This document shows, in pieces, positions 50,301 to 63,200 of a stretch of DNA of 64,000 bases. The position numbers and the translations under genes were made by a program. The stretch lies in assembly GCA_905221605.1 (NCBI GenBank), contig CAJNDS010002170.1:124001-188000 (forward strand). Direction: 5' to 3'. The stretch's first letter is position 1; each line of letters begins with the position of its first letter. The notes under the pieces were generated by a model. It saw only the letters and a list, made by a program, of their open reading frames with translations. It ran no database searches and was not told the origin of the DNA. This DNA comes from Symbiodinium natans (Eukaryota > Sar > Dinophyceae > Suessiales > Symbiodiniaceae).

Positions 50301-51290
50301 TTGCTTCTCGCACTCCGTAGGCCGCATTCTTGCATGTCAAACGCACCTTGGAGCCTGCCCTGACATGGGCCCAGTTTCTAAAGCTCTGCCGAACTTCCGT
50401 CGTGGTGGCCACTCGACTGGACACCCGACAGGGACAACAGTGACTCTGCAGCTCAGCAACTCTTTGTTGCTTGAAGGTGCTGGTAACGAAGCTGCACCCT
50501 CACAGCATCGAGCTTCCCTTTCGCGCAGGCTGCGAAGGCACAACGCACCTCGCCCGCTGTGCGAAGATCTGACTTTGACAAGGGTATTGAACCTGGGTAT
50601 GCTCCGCCGCATGCCAACTGGCACAGCTCTCATGCGGCCACAGTCAGGGTAACCAGTGCTGGCATGCCAGATGTGCTGTCATTGGGCTCTTCACCTTTCA
50701 GCCGCGAGTGGTTTTGGCTCACCTGCTAGGTCCAGCAGCCACGTTCGGAGCATCGCGTGACGAATAGTGTGTAAATGGTCTCTGACTCTAGCGGTGCTGC
50801 TCTGGCAAGCGGTGTGGCGAGAATACGTGGTGCACGGCGGAAGAGGGCCCCCTGCAACTCTATGTCAAGCCATGCGCTCCGTTGAGATTGCTCCGGTGCT
50901 GTAGCGGTTGCACGCTCTCCCCAACGGAAGTGAACCGTCGGCCTGAGTTGGCCTTCGTCGTGGTGGTTGAGTCCTGTATCGAAAACAGGATCGCATGGCC
51001 GAGTTGCCTTGTCCTTGCCAGCTGATGTGGCTGTGGTCGGCCGCCCGTGCAGAGCACGTTGTCGGCCCGCTTACTTGAGTGTGTTCGGAGAGCTGGGTGC
51101 AGAAGGGCAACAATAAGCAACGTGCCGAAGCCTGCCAGGCTTGGAGCAGGTTGCGACTCCGTTTCATTGACGTTCTGCAAGAGCAGCGGGCAACGTCACC
51201 GTCTGCACAGCTGCTCAGGTGGTGTGTGCATGTGAAGCTATCCGCGCTGAGCATGTGCCAAAAGCGGTGCATTTCCCAGCCCGAAAAGCT
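50301..51290. repeat. R family: end of copy 1 and most of copy 2
   Basis: 50301-50434 (TTGCTTCTCGCACTCCGTAG...) recurs at 51291-51425 and, shorter, at 52824-52885. 50510-51290 matches 42230-42996. Copy 2 has an undisturbed joint AAAAGCT|TTGCTTC at 51290/51291. Confidence 0.85.
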
Positions 51291-52985
51291 TTGCTTCTCG
51301 CACTCCGTAGGCCGCATTCTTGCATGTCAAACGCACCTTGGAGCCTGCCCTGACATGGGCCCAGTTTCTAAAGCTCTGCCGAACTTCCGTCGTGGTGGCC
51401 ACTCGACTGGACACCCGACAGGGACGGTGCAGTTCGGTAACTCTGCTTTGCTTGGAGATCCTGGTCGCAAGGCTGTAAGCTTACAGACTTGCAGCACGCT
51501 GTTGAGCGACAAAGTGCCTGACATGCCGGGCACCGATGCGACTTTAATGGATGCCAAGGAATGTTGGCGAGGCTCTGTTGCACTGACTTCCGGCTGCAAG
51601 AACAGAGAACAACAGCACCAAAGGTGTTCAACCTGGTTTGAACAGGTGAAGCCTTTCGTCCTGAACATGTGCCAAGCTGTGTGCGAGTCGCCAACTCGTC
51701 CAGCTTTGCTTCTCACACTGCGCCGGATGGTATCGCCTTCGCTTAGGGTGTTGGAGCCTCCCCCCTAAGCATGGTGCCATTTCCTAGGCACAAAGAAGTG
51801 CCGAACCTCTGTCATGGTCGCCGCTGCGCTGAGCACTCGCTAGGGACGCTGCAGCTCAGCAACTATTCGTTGCTTGAAGGTGCTGGTCACGAAGCCGTCC
51901 GCTTTCAGCATCGAGCTGCGCTTTCGCGCAGGCTGCGAAGCGACAACACACCTCGCACGCGGTGCGAAGATGCGACTTTGACGCGCCAAGGCATGTGATG
52001 GGTCTTTCCAGATCTTCAACTTCATCCAATGAAGCCCATCCAGTTGTTCTTTGCTTCGGGGCATCGCGAGACGAGCGAAGTCAATATTCTGGCAAGGCGT
52101 GTTTGTCTGCGGGTCTTGAACGTGGGTATGCTCCGCCGCATGCCAACTGGCACAGCTCTCATGCGGCCACAGTCAGGGCAACCAGTGCTGGCATGCCTGC
52201 CAGATGTGCTGTCATTGGGCTCTTCACCTTTCAGCCGCAAGTGGTTTTGGCTCACCTGCTAGGTCCAGCAGCCACCTTCGGAGCATCGCGTGACGAATAG
52301 TGTGTAAATGGTCTCTGACTCTAGCGGTGCTGCTCTTGCAAGCGGTGTGGCGAGAATACGTGGTGCACGGCGGAAGAGGGCCCCCTGCAACTCTATGTCA
52401 AGCCATGCGCTCCGTTGAGATTGCTCCGGTGCTGTAGCGGTTGCACACTCTCCCCAACGGAAGTGAACCGTCGGCCTGAGTTGGCCTTCGTCGTGGTGGT
52501 TGAGTCCTGTATCGAAAACAGGATCGCATGGCCGAGTTGCCTTGTCCTTGCCAGCTGATGTGGCTGTGGTCGGCCGCCCGTGCAGAGCACGTTGTCGGCC
52601 CGCTTACTTGAGTGTGTTCGGAGAGCTGGGTGCAGAAGGGCAACAATAAGCAACGTGCCGAAGCCTGCCAGGCTTGGAGCAGGTTGCGACTCCGTTTCAT
52701 TGACGTTCTGCAAGAGCAGCGGGCAACGTCACCGTCTGCACAGCTGCTCAGGTGGTGTGTGCATGTGAAGCTATCCGCGCTGAGCATGTGCCAAAAGCGG
52801 TGCATTTCCCGGCCCGAAAAGCTTTGCTTCTCGCACTCCGTAGGCCGCATTCTTGCATGTCAAACGCACTTTGGAGCCTGCCCTGACACAGACCCAGTTA
52901 AAAAAGCTCTGCCCGATAATACCTTTATGCGCGTTGCCCTCTATGCCACCATTGACCATCACCACATCGCCACCTGGCAGCTAGC
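51291..52985. repeat. R family: end of copy 2 and copy 3
   Basis: 51900-52823 repeats the unit with an internal rearrangement at about 51985-52100. The joint AAAAGCT|TTGCTTC is at 52823/52824. Homology fades after about 52890. Repeated open frames on both strands (for example minus 52398-52850) show no recognisable domain. Confidence 0.75.
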
Positions 52986-53389
52986 AGTGTAGTGGAAGAT
53001 CTGCCGATGGCATCTCTTGGTGCAGGTGCTGTGTTCTTTGATGTTCTGCTTGACCCATCTCCTGCTTGTCCAGGCAGGAGTCCTTAGCAGCTCGGAGCAA
53101 GCAAGGGCCAAGCTTCTCGCATCTTCGGCCGGCCTCCTTGCAACGGCAGTCGCGCGCAACGCGTTCTCAATGCTTCAAATGGCACGATGTAGGTCTCAGT
53201 AGTGAACACGGGCTACATTCCTCCATCAAAGCCGGTCCACACCCCTTGATACATCTCTTTGACTGAGCAAAGGCCAAACTCGAAACCCTCGGCTCAGAGA
53301 TTCAAACATTCGAAGGGCGCCGTTTTTGGTTCAAGGGGTTTACAAGGGGACCCCTCTGCCAGCCGGAAGCCTTTTCAGTTCTAATCTTA

Positions 53390-53510
53390 GGACCCCGAGA
53401 AGGCCCTTGTTCCCTTTTCTTAGGGTTGAGGTTCCGGAACAAGCCCCTTTAAACCAAAAAGGGCACCCTGTTTATTCCCAGTTTGCTCTTGGGTCTAGTT
53501 AAGTCAAGGC
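53390..53510. mobile_element. MITE-like element family M4, copy b
   Basis: TAGGACCCCGAGAAGGCCC at the left, GCTCTTGGGTCTAGTTAAG at the right, and core AGGGTTGAGGTTCC / ACAAGCCCCTTTAAACCAAA as in 34739-34856. Confidence 0.75.
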
Positions 53511-56299
53511 AAATCCATAAACCCTAAACCCTAAACCCTATAAACCTTAAGCCCGGTGTGGGAATAAAGCGCAGGGAGAAGAAGTCCCCAGCGGATTCGC
53601 TAAGCACCTGTAAGTGCGCAGAGCCATCCAGGGTTCGCAGGTTCCCTTTTATTTAGGGTTTAGGGTTTAGGGTTTAGGGTTTAGGGTTTAGGGGCCAAGG
53701 GGCCAAGGGGTTAAAATCCAGGTCCTAGTAGCTCGGAGATGACGTTGGGACTGTGCAACGAATCAAGCGGCACTTGCACCATTCTTACAGCACGCAATGG
53801 GCTGACTTTGCAGCCTGTGTATCCTTGCGATAAAACCCTATACTTAGGCCTAAACAAGAAGCTTTGGCTGAAATAAGGAAAACTAGCAAGAGTCTCAGCT
53901 CCTCTAGAGGCAAGCCCACAACCCCTATTCCGAGAACTTCAGCCTGCTCTCCATTAGCCCGCACAAGAAGTTACAAAGCCGAACTCCAGAAGCCCGAAGA
54001 TGCTTCTTCATGGCATATGAGCCCCTCTGTGGCCACTGCTACCATGTCAAGAACAGTGCCTCCATCTGTGCGCTCTGAGCTTTCGTTCGCTCCCCTCTCA
54101 GATCCTTGCGAGACGTGTGAGCATACAGCTAAAGAAGCTATACTGTGGCACTCTGCTTAGTAGCCCCCCCCTCTTACAGCAAGTTTGCCGCACACGCGAC
54201 TCATCGGTATACAAATTTCCCGGGCGTCGTAAGAATCCTTGTCAGTGTGCCTTTGAAATCAATCGGGCCCTCCCCCAGAGGACCGTTTCATGAACTGGTC
54301 AGGGAGGGTAGGCAAGTACACACGTTGAAAGGCGTGCAACATTATAGGGTTCATGGGTTTCAGGGCCATACGGTCTGAATAAAGCTCCCCTAAAAGTGGG
54401 ACGGCAAACCCCAGAAATCTCAGTGGCTGCTCAGTATCGCCGCTGAAGTTTGGCCGCGGAGGCCCTACTAGCTGTACACCTCCAGATGATCGTCGACAGT
54501 GTTTATAGCATTGTGAAGACACCCTCGACAGCATCAACGACATCTGCAAACATCCCTAAACCCTAAACCCTAAACATAAAGTCAAATGTGAGCATCTCCC
54601 CATTTGATGCACGCCCAAGAAAAGTTCCATCGGCCTTCGCCTCCTGCATCTCGATTGTTGCGGGCTCTGGCTCAAGTACCGTCACATCGCCCGCCCAGGC
54701 ACCAACCCCCAAAACGCGTCTGACAGTGCCGGCTCACAGAGCTCCCTGAGGATCCTGAGGCGACTTTCTGTGAGATGTAGGAGTCTGGGAAGGGTACACG
54801 CTTCTTCAGCAGCCTTGATCCCGAGTCGCTTATAAGTTGCTGGAAAATAAGGACTTCGAAGAATAAGCAGGCCCAGCCTTCAGCTCAAGGAGTCTAATGG
54901 ACGTACCTTAGTTGGGGTAGCTTCCCCGGCTTTGAGCGCGCCGCGTCGTTCCAGCTGGGGGGCCTGCCGTGTGCTCACGCCTTGAAACGGCGCCCGCGTC
55001 GCACATGGCCACCTACGCCGTATGCTCAGTACCCTATCTCGTGCTGGGCTTTTGCTTTAAGACCTTCCCCCTGAAGGCGCGCGCAAGGCTGCATCCACTG
55101 CAGCTCTGACGGTCGTATGGCACCCAAGAGCATAAGCGAGGTGTCCCTTATTCCGGCTTGATCTGCCTGTACGCGTACGGGGGTCAGTTTCCAGTCGCCT
55201 GCGTTTGTTGCAGTCGACAACAAACGCGCCCCCTGGTGTCCCTTAAGTGCGATCATGTAAAGAGCAGCGCAGTGGACCAAATCCTGATCAGGGCCGGCAC
55301 CTGCCAGGCATTCGGAACTGACGGGCAAAGAGCAGGCTCACACTTTATGCATCAGATCCGTCAACTCTTACAACCCCGAAACCTAACGGCCTAACGGCTC
55401 AGTGTCGAATCGTTCGGATCACGGCTTTGAGTTGCTCACATGCTGCGACTCGGACTACGTGCTGTAACTCATCTTCGTCCGAAATTCGTGGCTGCAGTGC
55501 CGAGCATCGGATCTCGGTATCCCCTCAAAAGGTCTGATCCCAAAAACGCTTGTTCCGAAGTTCCCAACCGCTATCCAATCTCAGAGGGGGCACTGCACAT
55601 CTTGGGTCTCTGGGGGGTAGGGGTACAAAAGCCAGGGGTCTGCAACAGCCCTTGAGGCGGGGCCAAACTCGCTCGATCGCTCGACGCACTGCGCATGCAC
55701 CTACATTGCAGGCGGCGATTCGTGCAGCTTCGCGTGGCGTTGTCTTGAGCAAACTTCCGATTCCCATTAGCACGCGAGGGTGTGCCGCATGCAAGATACA
55801 CCAATCTTCCGGACATTGTGCTGCCCTTTTGACAGCTCGTTTTCCCGTCAGTTCTTTGACCTCGGTGACCTCACCCGTCGAAATCGAGGCAGGATGGCTA
55901 AGGTACGAACTGCTGCAGTAGACGTTGCATCAGCCCTTCCAACCTTGGCACTCTGCACCGATGGTGCGATCATGCAGGACTCAAGAGACACACAAGCTAT
56001 TGGGCAGAGCTGTAAATGCTCTTTCAGGTCGTGGTGCGTCGCCGGCCTCGCTCGCATGGCATGAGATGTGGCGCAGATGCGGCAGAGGCCACTGGTCTCA
56101 ACGGCTGCCAAACGAACTACAGAAAGAAGGGTAGTGTTCAGCAGTGGCCAAGGGACAATCGTTGCATAGGTTTACTAGCCAGTAGACGGCCTCGCTTGCC
56201 GCGCAACAGTTGCCAGAAACCGAGTGCGCTCAGACGTGGCCAAGAGACATCACTTAGTCATGGTCGCCCTGCCTTCAATTTTGCGTTGCCAGTGTGAGT

Positions 56300-58430
56300 T
56301 TCCGCGCTCGCTTCATGGAGCCCGTTTGTCCATAGCGAAGTCTGTGCAGCGGCGCAGTGCTTCCGACGCACTACGTCACTAGGGCGACTAGCTCAACATG
56401 CTGCGCAGAGAGCGTGAGAGTGGCTTCTGCTCACTTGCAACAGTGGTGTGTGCACCGTCGCATGGCATCCTGACAGAACTAGGGTCGGCGTTCTTCTGTG
56501 GGGCACGCTTCCTTAAAGAGGCGAGCACGTGTGCACCCGATTGGTCAAGCTTGCTTGGCCGTCGGTTCGATGAACGGTATTAACGCATTATTGTTGGCAC
56601 GTCACAAAGCACAGCACAAGCCGGTGTTCGCATCTTGTCAGTTCAAGACCAAGTGACCTACTTGACTGGGGTCTGCTATCTGTGAAGCTGCGCGGCTTAC
56701 CGCCAGAGGTTTACAACAGTGTACAATGAGAGGTGCTTCGGGGCAGTTTCGCAAGCAGCTTAAAGTCACGGGGCTTGCTCAGAAGAACATGGTCACCCTG
56801 CCCAGCGCTTTGTACTGCCGATGTGTGATGCTGTGTGAGTGTCCGTGCACGCTCAGTGTCCACAGCCGAGCGTGTGCCGGCGATACTTCCTGCACTGTCC
56901 GGCGAAGGATGGAGAGCGTCTAGCTCGACACAGTGCTCGAGAGTTTCTTTTGTTTGCTTAACATGCCGTGCCGAGAGAACCGGTCGCAGCAGTTGCCAAA
57001 ACCAAGTGTGCTGAGGTGTGGCCAAGGCACGCTCGATTTATTCTGCCCATCTGTCCACAGCCAAGTCTGCGCAGGTGCCGCATGTTGAGGTACGGTGCTT
57101 GCGATGCACGAGGGCGACTAGCTCAAAACGCTCAGTTCTTCTGTGGGGCACGCTTCCTTAAAGCGGCGAGCACGTGTGCACCCGATTGGTCAAGCTTGCT
57201 TGGCCGTCGGTTCGATGAACGGTATTAACGCATGATTGTTTTCGGCACGTCACAAGGCACAGCACAAGCCAGTGTTCGCATTTTGTCAGTTCAAGAACAA
57301 GTGAACTACTTGACTGGGGTCTGCTATCTGTTAAGCTGCGCTGCTTACCGCCAGAGGTTTACAACAGTGTACAATGAGAGGTGCAGAAGCCGGGGCAGTT
57401 TCGCAAGCAGATTAAAATCAAGGGGTTTTGCCCAGAAGACATTGGCCACTCTGCCTTTGTTTGTACTGCTGATTTGTTCTGATGTGTGAGTTTCCGCGCA
57501 CGCTCGGTCAAGCCATTTTGCCCACAGTCGTCGAGCGTTTGCCAGCGATACTTCCTGCCTGTGCATTGTCTGGTGAAGGATGACGTAGGAGCTCGTATAG
57601 CTCGACACGGTGTTCAAGAGTTTTTGTTTGCGTGCTTAAAATGCCCTGCTAGTCGCTTTGGCCGTCGCCGGCGGCTACGGCGTTGCAAACGGAAACGTTG
57701 ACATGCGGAAGCAATCTTAGGGGACCGGTCGCAACAGTTGCCAGAAACCAGGTGTTCTTCGACGTGGCCAAAAGACATCACTTAGTCATGGCCGAACTGC
57801 CTTCAAGTTTATGTGGCCAGTGTGTGGGTTTCCGCGCTCGCTTTGTTGAGCAGCCCGTCTGCCCACAGCCAAGTCTGCGCAGGTGCCGAATGTTGAGGTA
57901 CGGTGCTTGCGATGCACGAGGGCGACTATATAAACACGCTGAGATCAAGAAAAGAGCGGCTTCTGCTCGTCGCATGGCATCCTGACAGAAGTAGGGTCGG
58001 CGTTCTTCTGGAGGGCGCACTTCCTTGAAGAGGCGAGCACGTGCGCACGCGATTGGTCGAGCTTGCGTGGTCCTCGGCTCGATTCACGGTATTAACGAAT
58101 TGTTGTTCGCATTCTGTAGACTAAGTGCTCTACTTGACTGGGGTCTGCTATCTGTTGAGCTGCGCTGCTTGCCGCCAGAGGTTTACAGCAGTATACAATG
58201 AGGGATATGAGAGGTGCAGAAGCCGGGACAGTTTTGCATTCAACTTAAAATCAAGGGGTTTTGCTTTTGCTCAAAAGACAACGGCCACTCTGCCTAGCGC
58301 TTTGTACTGCGGATGTGTGATGATGTGTGAGTTTCCGCGCATGCTCAGTCGGCTTCTGTCCGTCGAGTCTGTGCAGGTGCCAATTGTGCCGCCTTTTCTC
58401 ATTTCCCTACGCACGAGGGCAACTGGCTCA
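56300..58430. repeat. Diverged long direct repeats, three copies
   Basis: A block starting TTCTTCTGTGGGGCACGCTT and continuing through GGTTCGATGAACGGTATTAA, TTGACTGGGGTCTGCTATCT and CCAGAGGTTTACAACAGTGT appears from 56491, 57136 and 58003 (spacing 645 and about 867 bp), with related sequence between. Noncoding as far as can be seen; possibly an old tandem array or fragmented mobile elements. Confidence 0.7.
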
Positions 58431-59695
58431 TTTGCTCTGAACCCTGCACGGAGAGCCTCCCCTTCTCACGTCCGAAAATGGAAAATCCAGCGTCGCGCCG
58501 TGTCCAGATGCTTTGAGCACAGTTTCCGTTCCAAGTGGAGCAGTGATTCGGTTGCAACGATTGTAGCGGCACAGGTGCCCTAGCACCTAAACATTTCCTG
58601 ACCCTGAACCCGAAATCCTAAAACTTAGAACTTCACAAGTGGGTAGAGCTTCCAAAACTCAGCACTTGGGCAGACAGTATGGTTGGGACTCTGCTCTAAT
58701 CTTGGCCCAGGCTGTCCAAAGGAACTCCTTTCTCAAAACGCCTTGGGAGGGGGTGTGGGTTTAGAGTTGGGACCCTAGAATTGAGAAGTACTTCTACTAC
58801 CAGGCTCAATAGGATCACTTGCATTCTGAATGAAGGTCCTCGAGCCATCGCATGGCGCTTTAGAGCCGAGCTTTCGGGCCAACCTCGCAAGGGGCTGAGA
58901 TTCCTGAGCACTCCAAGCTGCGAGGACGAGGCACTTGCTTGGCCTCCTTGCCTCGGCCCTGTCATGAAAGCCATGAAAGCCCTAGACCCTAAAAAAACCC
59001 TACTAAACCCTAAAACCCTAAGCCCTAAACCAGAACTCACCAGACCATCCTTGTGAAAGCAGCGGCGGCCCCCGATGTCCCAGCTTCTCGGCGCACGCAG
59101 CTGGAAACTCCACCTCAACCCCGCGGGAGGGCCTTTGGGGTTTAGCCACGCCTGGCTTTCAGCTTAAGTGCTACATGAGTATTACATGAGTGCTATCATG
59201 TGCTATGTAGCGAAAAAGGGGCCCAGCTTAGGGCTTCCCTCACCGGGCTTGCGGATGCGGAGAGTTGGGCTGGCCCAGCTCTTGCCATGTCACCTGGAGC
59301 CCACGTCCTTGTCCACGTGCTTTTCGTTCCGTGCAACCCGGGTCTCAGGATTCCGAGGCCTGCTCCCTGCGATCCATGCCAGCAGAGACGATACAGCTTG
59401 ACCTCGCCATGTGAATCCAAAGCTCGGCCTTGGCACGCCGCGGGGCGTACGATCATGGCAGCCCGACCTCTGCTCCCGAAGCCTTTCTTTGAAGAAGGAT
59501 TTTCGAGGCTGGTTTTCTGAAGGCAGTATCCTATCCCCAAGCTCGCCCTGTAGATGCCCAGCCTGGAATGTAGGGAGTTCCTGGTTGGCCTCGCCGTTCC
59601 GAGTTCCAAAGAGTGCCAGGTATTGGCGTGGACAAGGACGGAACATGAGAAGATAAAGGTGCGAAGTAACTCTTGAATTATTGGGTATTAGGTGC

Positions 59696-59776
59696 AAAGC
59701 GCAAAAGGGAGGGGAGGGGGGAGGGAGGAGGGGGGGAAGGGGAGGGAGGGGAGAGGGTGGGAAGGGGAGGGAGGGC
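59696..59776. repeat. Purine-rich G/A tract
   Basis: Roughly 80 bases of GGGAGG and GGGAAGG words on the + strand with almost no pyrimidines; could form triplex or G-quadruplex structures. Low-complexity. Confidence 0.85.
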
Positions 59777-60275
59777 ACCAACGTTCTGTCCGTATCCCCT
59801 TACTTCAAAAAACCGCCCAAAGCTCGCATGATAAACCTGTACACCCCTAGCTGGACGTGTGGCAAAAGAACCTTGAATTATACGTTTCTCAAAAGTTCAG
59901 GGCTTCGTATGCCGCATCTGGCAGTGTTCATCCAGGCACGTCAGAGGACTCCCGGTAGAAAAGCGTTGTGGGGCATGGGGCCTAGCCCTCTTGGCTTTGG
60001 TATGCCGCTTGACATGTAGTTCTCCCGGCGCCATAAGACCATGAAGACCCACTATAAACAAACACAACGTAGGAAGAAGGTCACGAAGGACGGTCTCGTG
60101 ACATCTCCTAAATCCCGAATCATCTTGACTTGACATGGAAGAAGTCAAAGTCATGGTGTGCCCATGCTTTGCCCGAGCCGTGCGCGCGTAGCCATGGGCG
60201 TTGTTCCCCCATTCGCTGAACTGCCCTAAACCGTAAACCCGAGACCCTAAACCCTAAACCCTAAACCCTAAACCC

Positions 60276-63200
60276 ATGCAGAGAGCAGCCGTTGCTCCGA
60301 CTCTTCCTCTCGGGATGGACTTGGCGGAGCTGGAAGTTGCGTGCGCGGAGATGGGCATCGGCTTTGAGGAGGAACACCCTAAACCCTAAACCCCCTAGCC
60401 CTAAACCCTAAACCCTAAACCCCCTAGCCCTAAACCCTAGACACCCTAAAAGCCCTGGAGGAACACCCGGGGCTGTCTGCGACCCAAGTTGGTCTGGCCA
60501 TGGATGCTCCAGAGGAGATCTGGGAATATGAGCCTGCGTTTGGCATGACCAAGACTTTCAGGATCGAGTCCAGAAACTAGGTAGGCTTTTGGGACATTTT
60601 ATATTCTCCTTATTGGGTTTTTAGAGGATCATATTCAGGAATATGTTTCAGAGGGTTTAGGGTTTAGGCTTTAAGGGCCATCCTAGGAAAGTACTCCATC
60701 GTGGATGAAGAGATCGTCCGGGGCATCTCTCTGCGCAGATCTCTGTCGGGATGCGCACGGGTCTGGCGCTACAAGCCGGCCACCTGGAAGCCGGAGTATC
60801 GTGCTGCCTTGTACCTATATCCCCCTTGGTAATTGTGTTTTTTTATTTTTTATGTAAAACCCAAGAGAAGGTTAATGTTGTTTTTTATTAAGGTTCTAAG
60901 GGGAGTATAGGTACGAGCTCTCACGGAACGTGGCGTTCTTCGACGTATTCCTTTCACACACGTGGCAGACAGCCGGATGGCATAAGATGCTGGCTCTCTC
61001 CTTCCAGTGCGGCTGCTGGAACACTCTTGCCCTCTGGTGCGTTGCGGAAATCACGGCTATGGCGCTGTGTCTCACGGACGTGCTGCCGATGCCCTTTGTG
61101 TACGAGGCAAATGTCATGGGCTTCACCCAAGAGCCTTTGCCCGTGTTGTGGCAACACTCCTAGTGTGCAAGCTGTAGTTCCCTCCCCAACGATGGTTTAG
61201 GGCCGTTTAGGGTTTAGGATTTACAGTAGGGTTAGGGTTTAGGGTTTAGGGTTTGAGGTTTAGGGTTTAGGGTTTAGCACTGGCCTCAGTTCCAGTCTTA
61301 TTCAAAGGGTTTAGGGTTTAGGGCCATGGCTCAGGACTGTCCCATGGGCCTCTGGACTATCACCTTTGGCTCCCTGGCCCTTTTCCTAGGCTTGCTCCTG
61401 ACACCCTACCTGCCGGACCGCTGCAGTCAGTCTGATGTGGGCTTCATCGATGTCGCCAGCATCGATCAGCAGGACCATGAGTGAAAGAAACATATATCTA
61501 TAGATTCATATACTCCTCAAGAATTGGGTTGTAACAAACAGAAGGACAGAGTGTTGACAGGAAAAGTATGGGTAAACAGCCCGGAACAGAACATTGCGAT
61601 TGGGAATCAGCAGCAGTGATGTGAACGGGAATCTCCTTGCATTATGGCCGCCTAAGCCGCCACAGCAAGCCACGGCAATCCACTCCAGCCCTAAACCCCT
61701 AAACCCTCAGCCCACGACGCGAAACCAGCAGAATCCCATCCCGAATTGACTTTTTTTGGCTCAGCCGCCCTTGTGCAGCAGGCAGTCAACAACAACAGTC
61801 AGAACCCAAAGCCTGCGTCCTAAAACGCAATGAGCCCTTCCCAACCAGAGGGTCCATTCATCGTACAGTCTTGCAAATAGGTATCGACCGCCCCAGTAAG
61901 GCATACTTCCGGCACTCTTTAATCGCACTGTACATGCACCCTCCGGCTGTACCAACGAATGCAAGGGAACAGCGCCGACACAAGTGCCGCAAATTGAGAG
62001 CGCCGAAATGCTCAAGCTTCTTTTAGAGCCCTAAAACCCCAGACGGGCGGCAAAGAACCCTCAAGAATTTTTGTTGCAGTCTCAGGGAATAGTTTTTAAT
62101 TTTTGGGGTACTAGAATTCCGAAGAAGCAGCTAGAATGGTAACTTTTTGCTAGGCTTCCAAGATCAGCACAGGGTTTAGGGTTGAGGGTTTTGGGTTTAG
62201 GGCTCAGGGTTCAGGGTTTAGGGTTTAGGGAACCTGCCAAAACCTTGAGGACCCTCGGCTGATGGAGCGAGGCATCTACGGCATCGCCGGATTCTTGAGC
62301 GTTTCCTCGGAGCTGCGCATCCTCTGGAGCTCCCCATACCTGTCTGGGCCTTGGTTTAGGGTTTAGGGTTTAGGGTTTAGGGTTAGGGTTTGTAGAGTTT
62401 GTAGGGTTTGTAGGGTTTGGGGGTTCCTGAACCGTGGCAAACACGACCCTAAAACCCTGAACCCTAAACCCTAAGCCCTAAGCCCTAAACCCTAAACCCT
62501 AAACCCCAAACCCTAAACCCTAAGCCTTTTTACAAGGCTCAGGGCCTGCACAGTCTGGCACCCTTTCTGCCAATGCACGTTGAGGTCTCGCCTTTGGTGC
62601 GTTTTCGAACTTGCAGCATACAAGAAGGCGCGAGCATGTCAAAATCCCCAATTTCCATGTCTTTCTTGTTCAGCACACCCTAAACCCTAAACCCTAAACC
62701 CTGTCTCCCCAACAAAGGTTTCAAGGTTGCAGGTAATGCCCCCAAAGTCCCGGAAGGTCAACCCGAGGGGCATCATCAGCTTCCGGCCACTCTTCGTTGA
62801 GACTTGGTTAGAGCTGGCTGATTTAGGGTTTCGGGTTTAGGGTTTAGGGTTTAGGGTTTAGGGTTTGGGGACAACTCGCTAGTGTCTCAGGAAACCCCCA
62901 AACAAGAGCATATTTCCTTGCTGAAGCTAATAATCGACGTATACGTGCCTTTTCTGGTGCCAACACGAATCTGACCAGAACACATGTGCGAACTCCTGCC
63001 CAAGCATTGCACCTTCTTTTGCCCAAGGCAAAAATACGTCAGTATGCCGAAAAGCCATGAACTCCAGGAGAGGATCATGCTCGTGCTGATGATCGCTTCA
63101 GTGGTCTTTGGTTTCTGCGTGGTTCTGGCCAGGCACCAATTCCATGCCACCAAGGGTTTTAGGGTTTAGGGATCAAGTCATACATGCCGCTTATTCTGGT

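Larger units (their letters stand above)
52990..60270. other. Long stretch with no convincing gene
   Basis: Contains short telomeric tracts (53517-53545, 53655-53692, 54555-54575, 58980-59030, 60228-60275), an M4 element, the long repeats at 56300-58430 and a purine-rich run. Frames of 60-150 codons occur on both strands without recognisable motifs. Confidence 0.4.

Noticed and set aside
49572-50652. Frames covering the A and B repeats of the YR element
   Set aside because: These are terminal repeat sequences; the same translation recurs in each copy and includes the spliced-leader-like segment.
42571-52850. Repeated minus-strand frames of about 150 codons in the R repeats
   Set aside because: They recur only because the DNA repeats; composition and lack of motifs do not support a protein.
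56560-56590. tRNA-like GGTTCGAT motif
   Set aside because: No cloverleaf arms could be found around it; it recurs as part of the long diverged repeats.
57500-57540. Another possible spliced-leader relic (AAGCCATTTTGCCCA)
   Set aside because: Only a short core matches and the equivalent position in the neighbouring repeat copies does not match, so it is probably chance.
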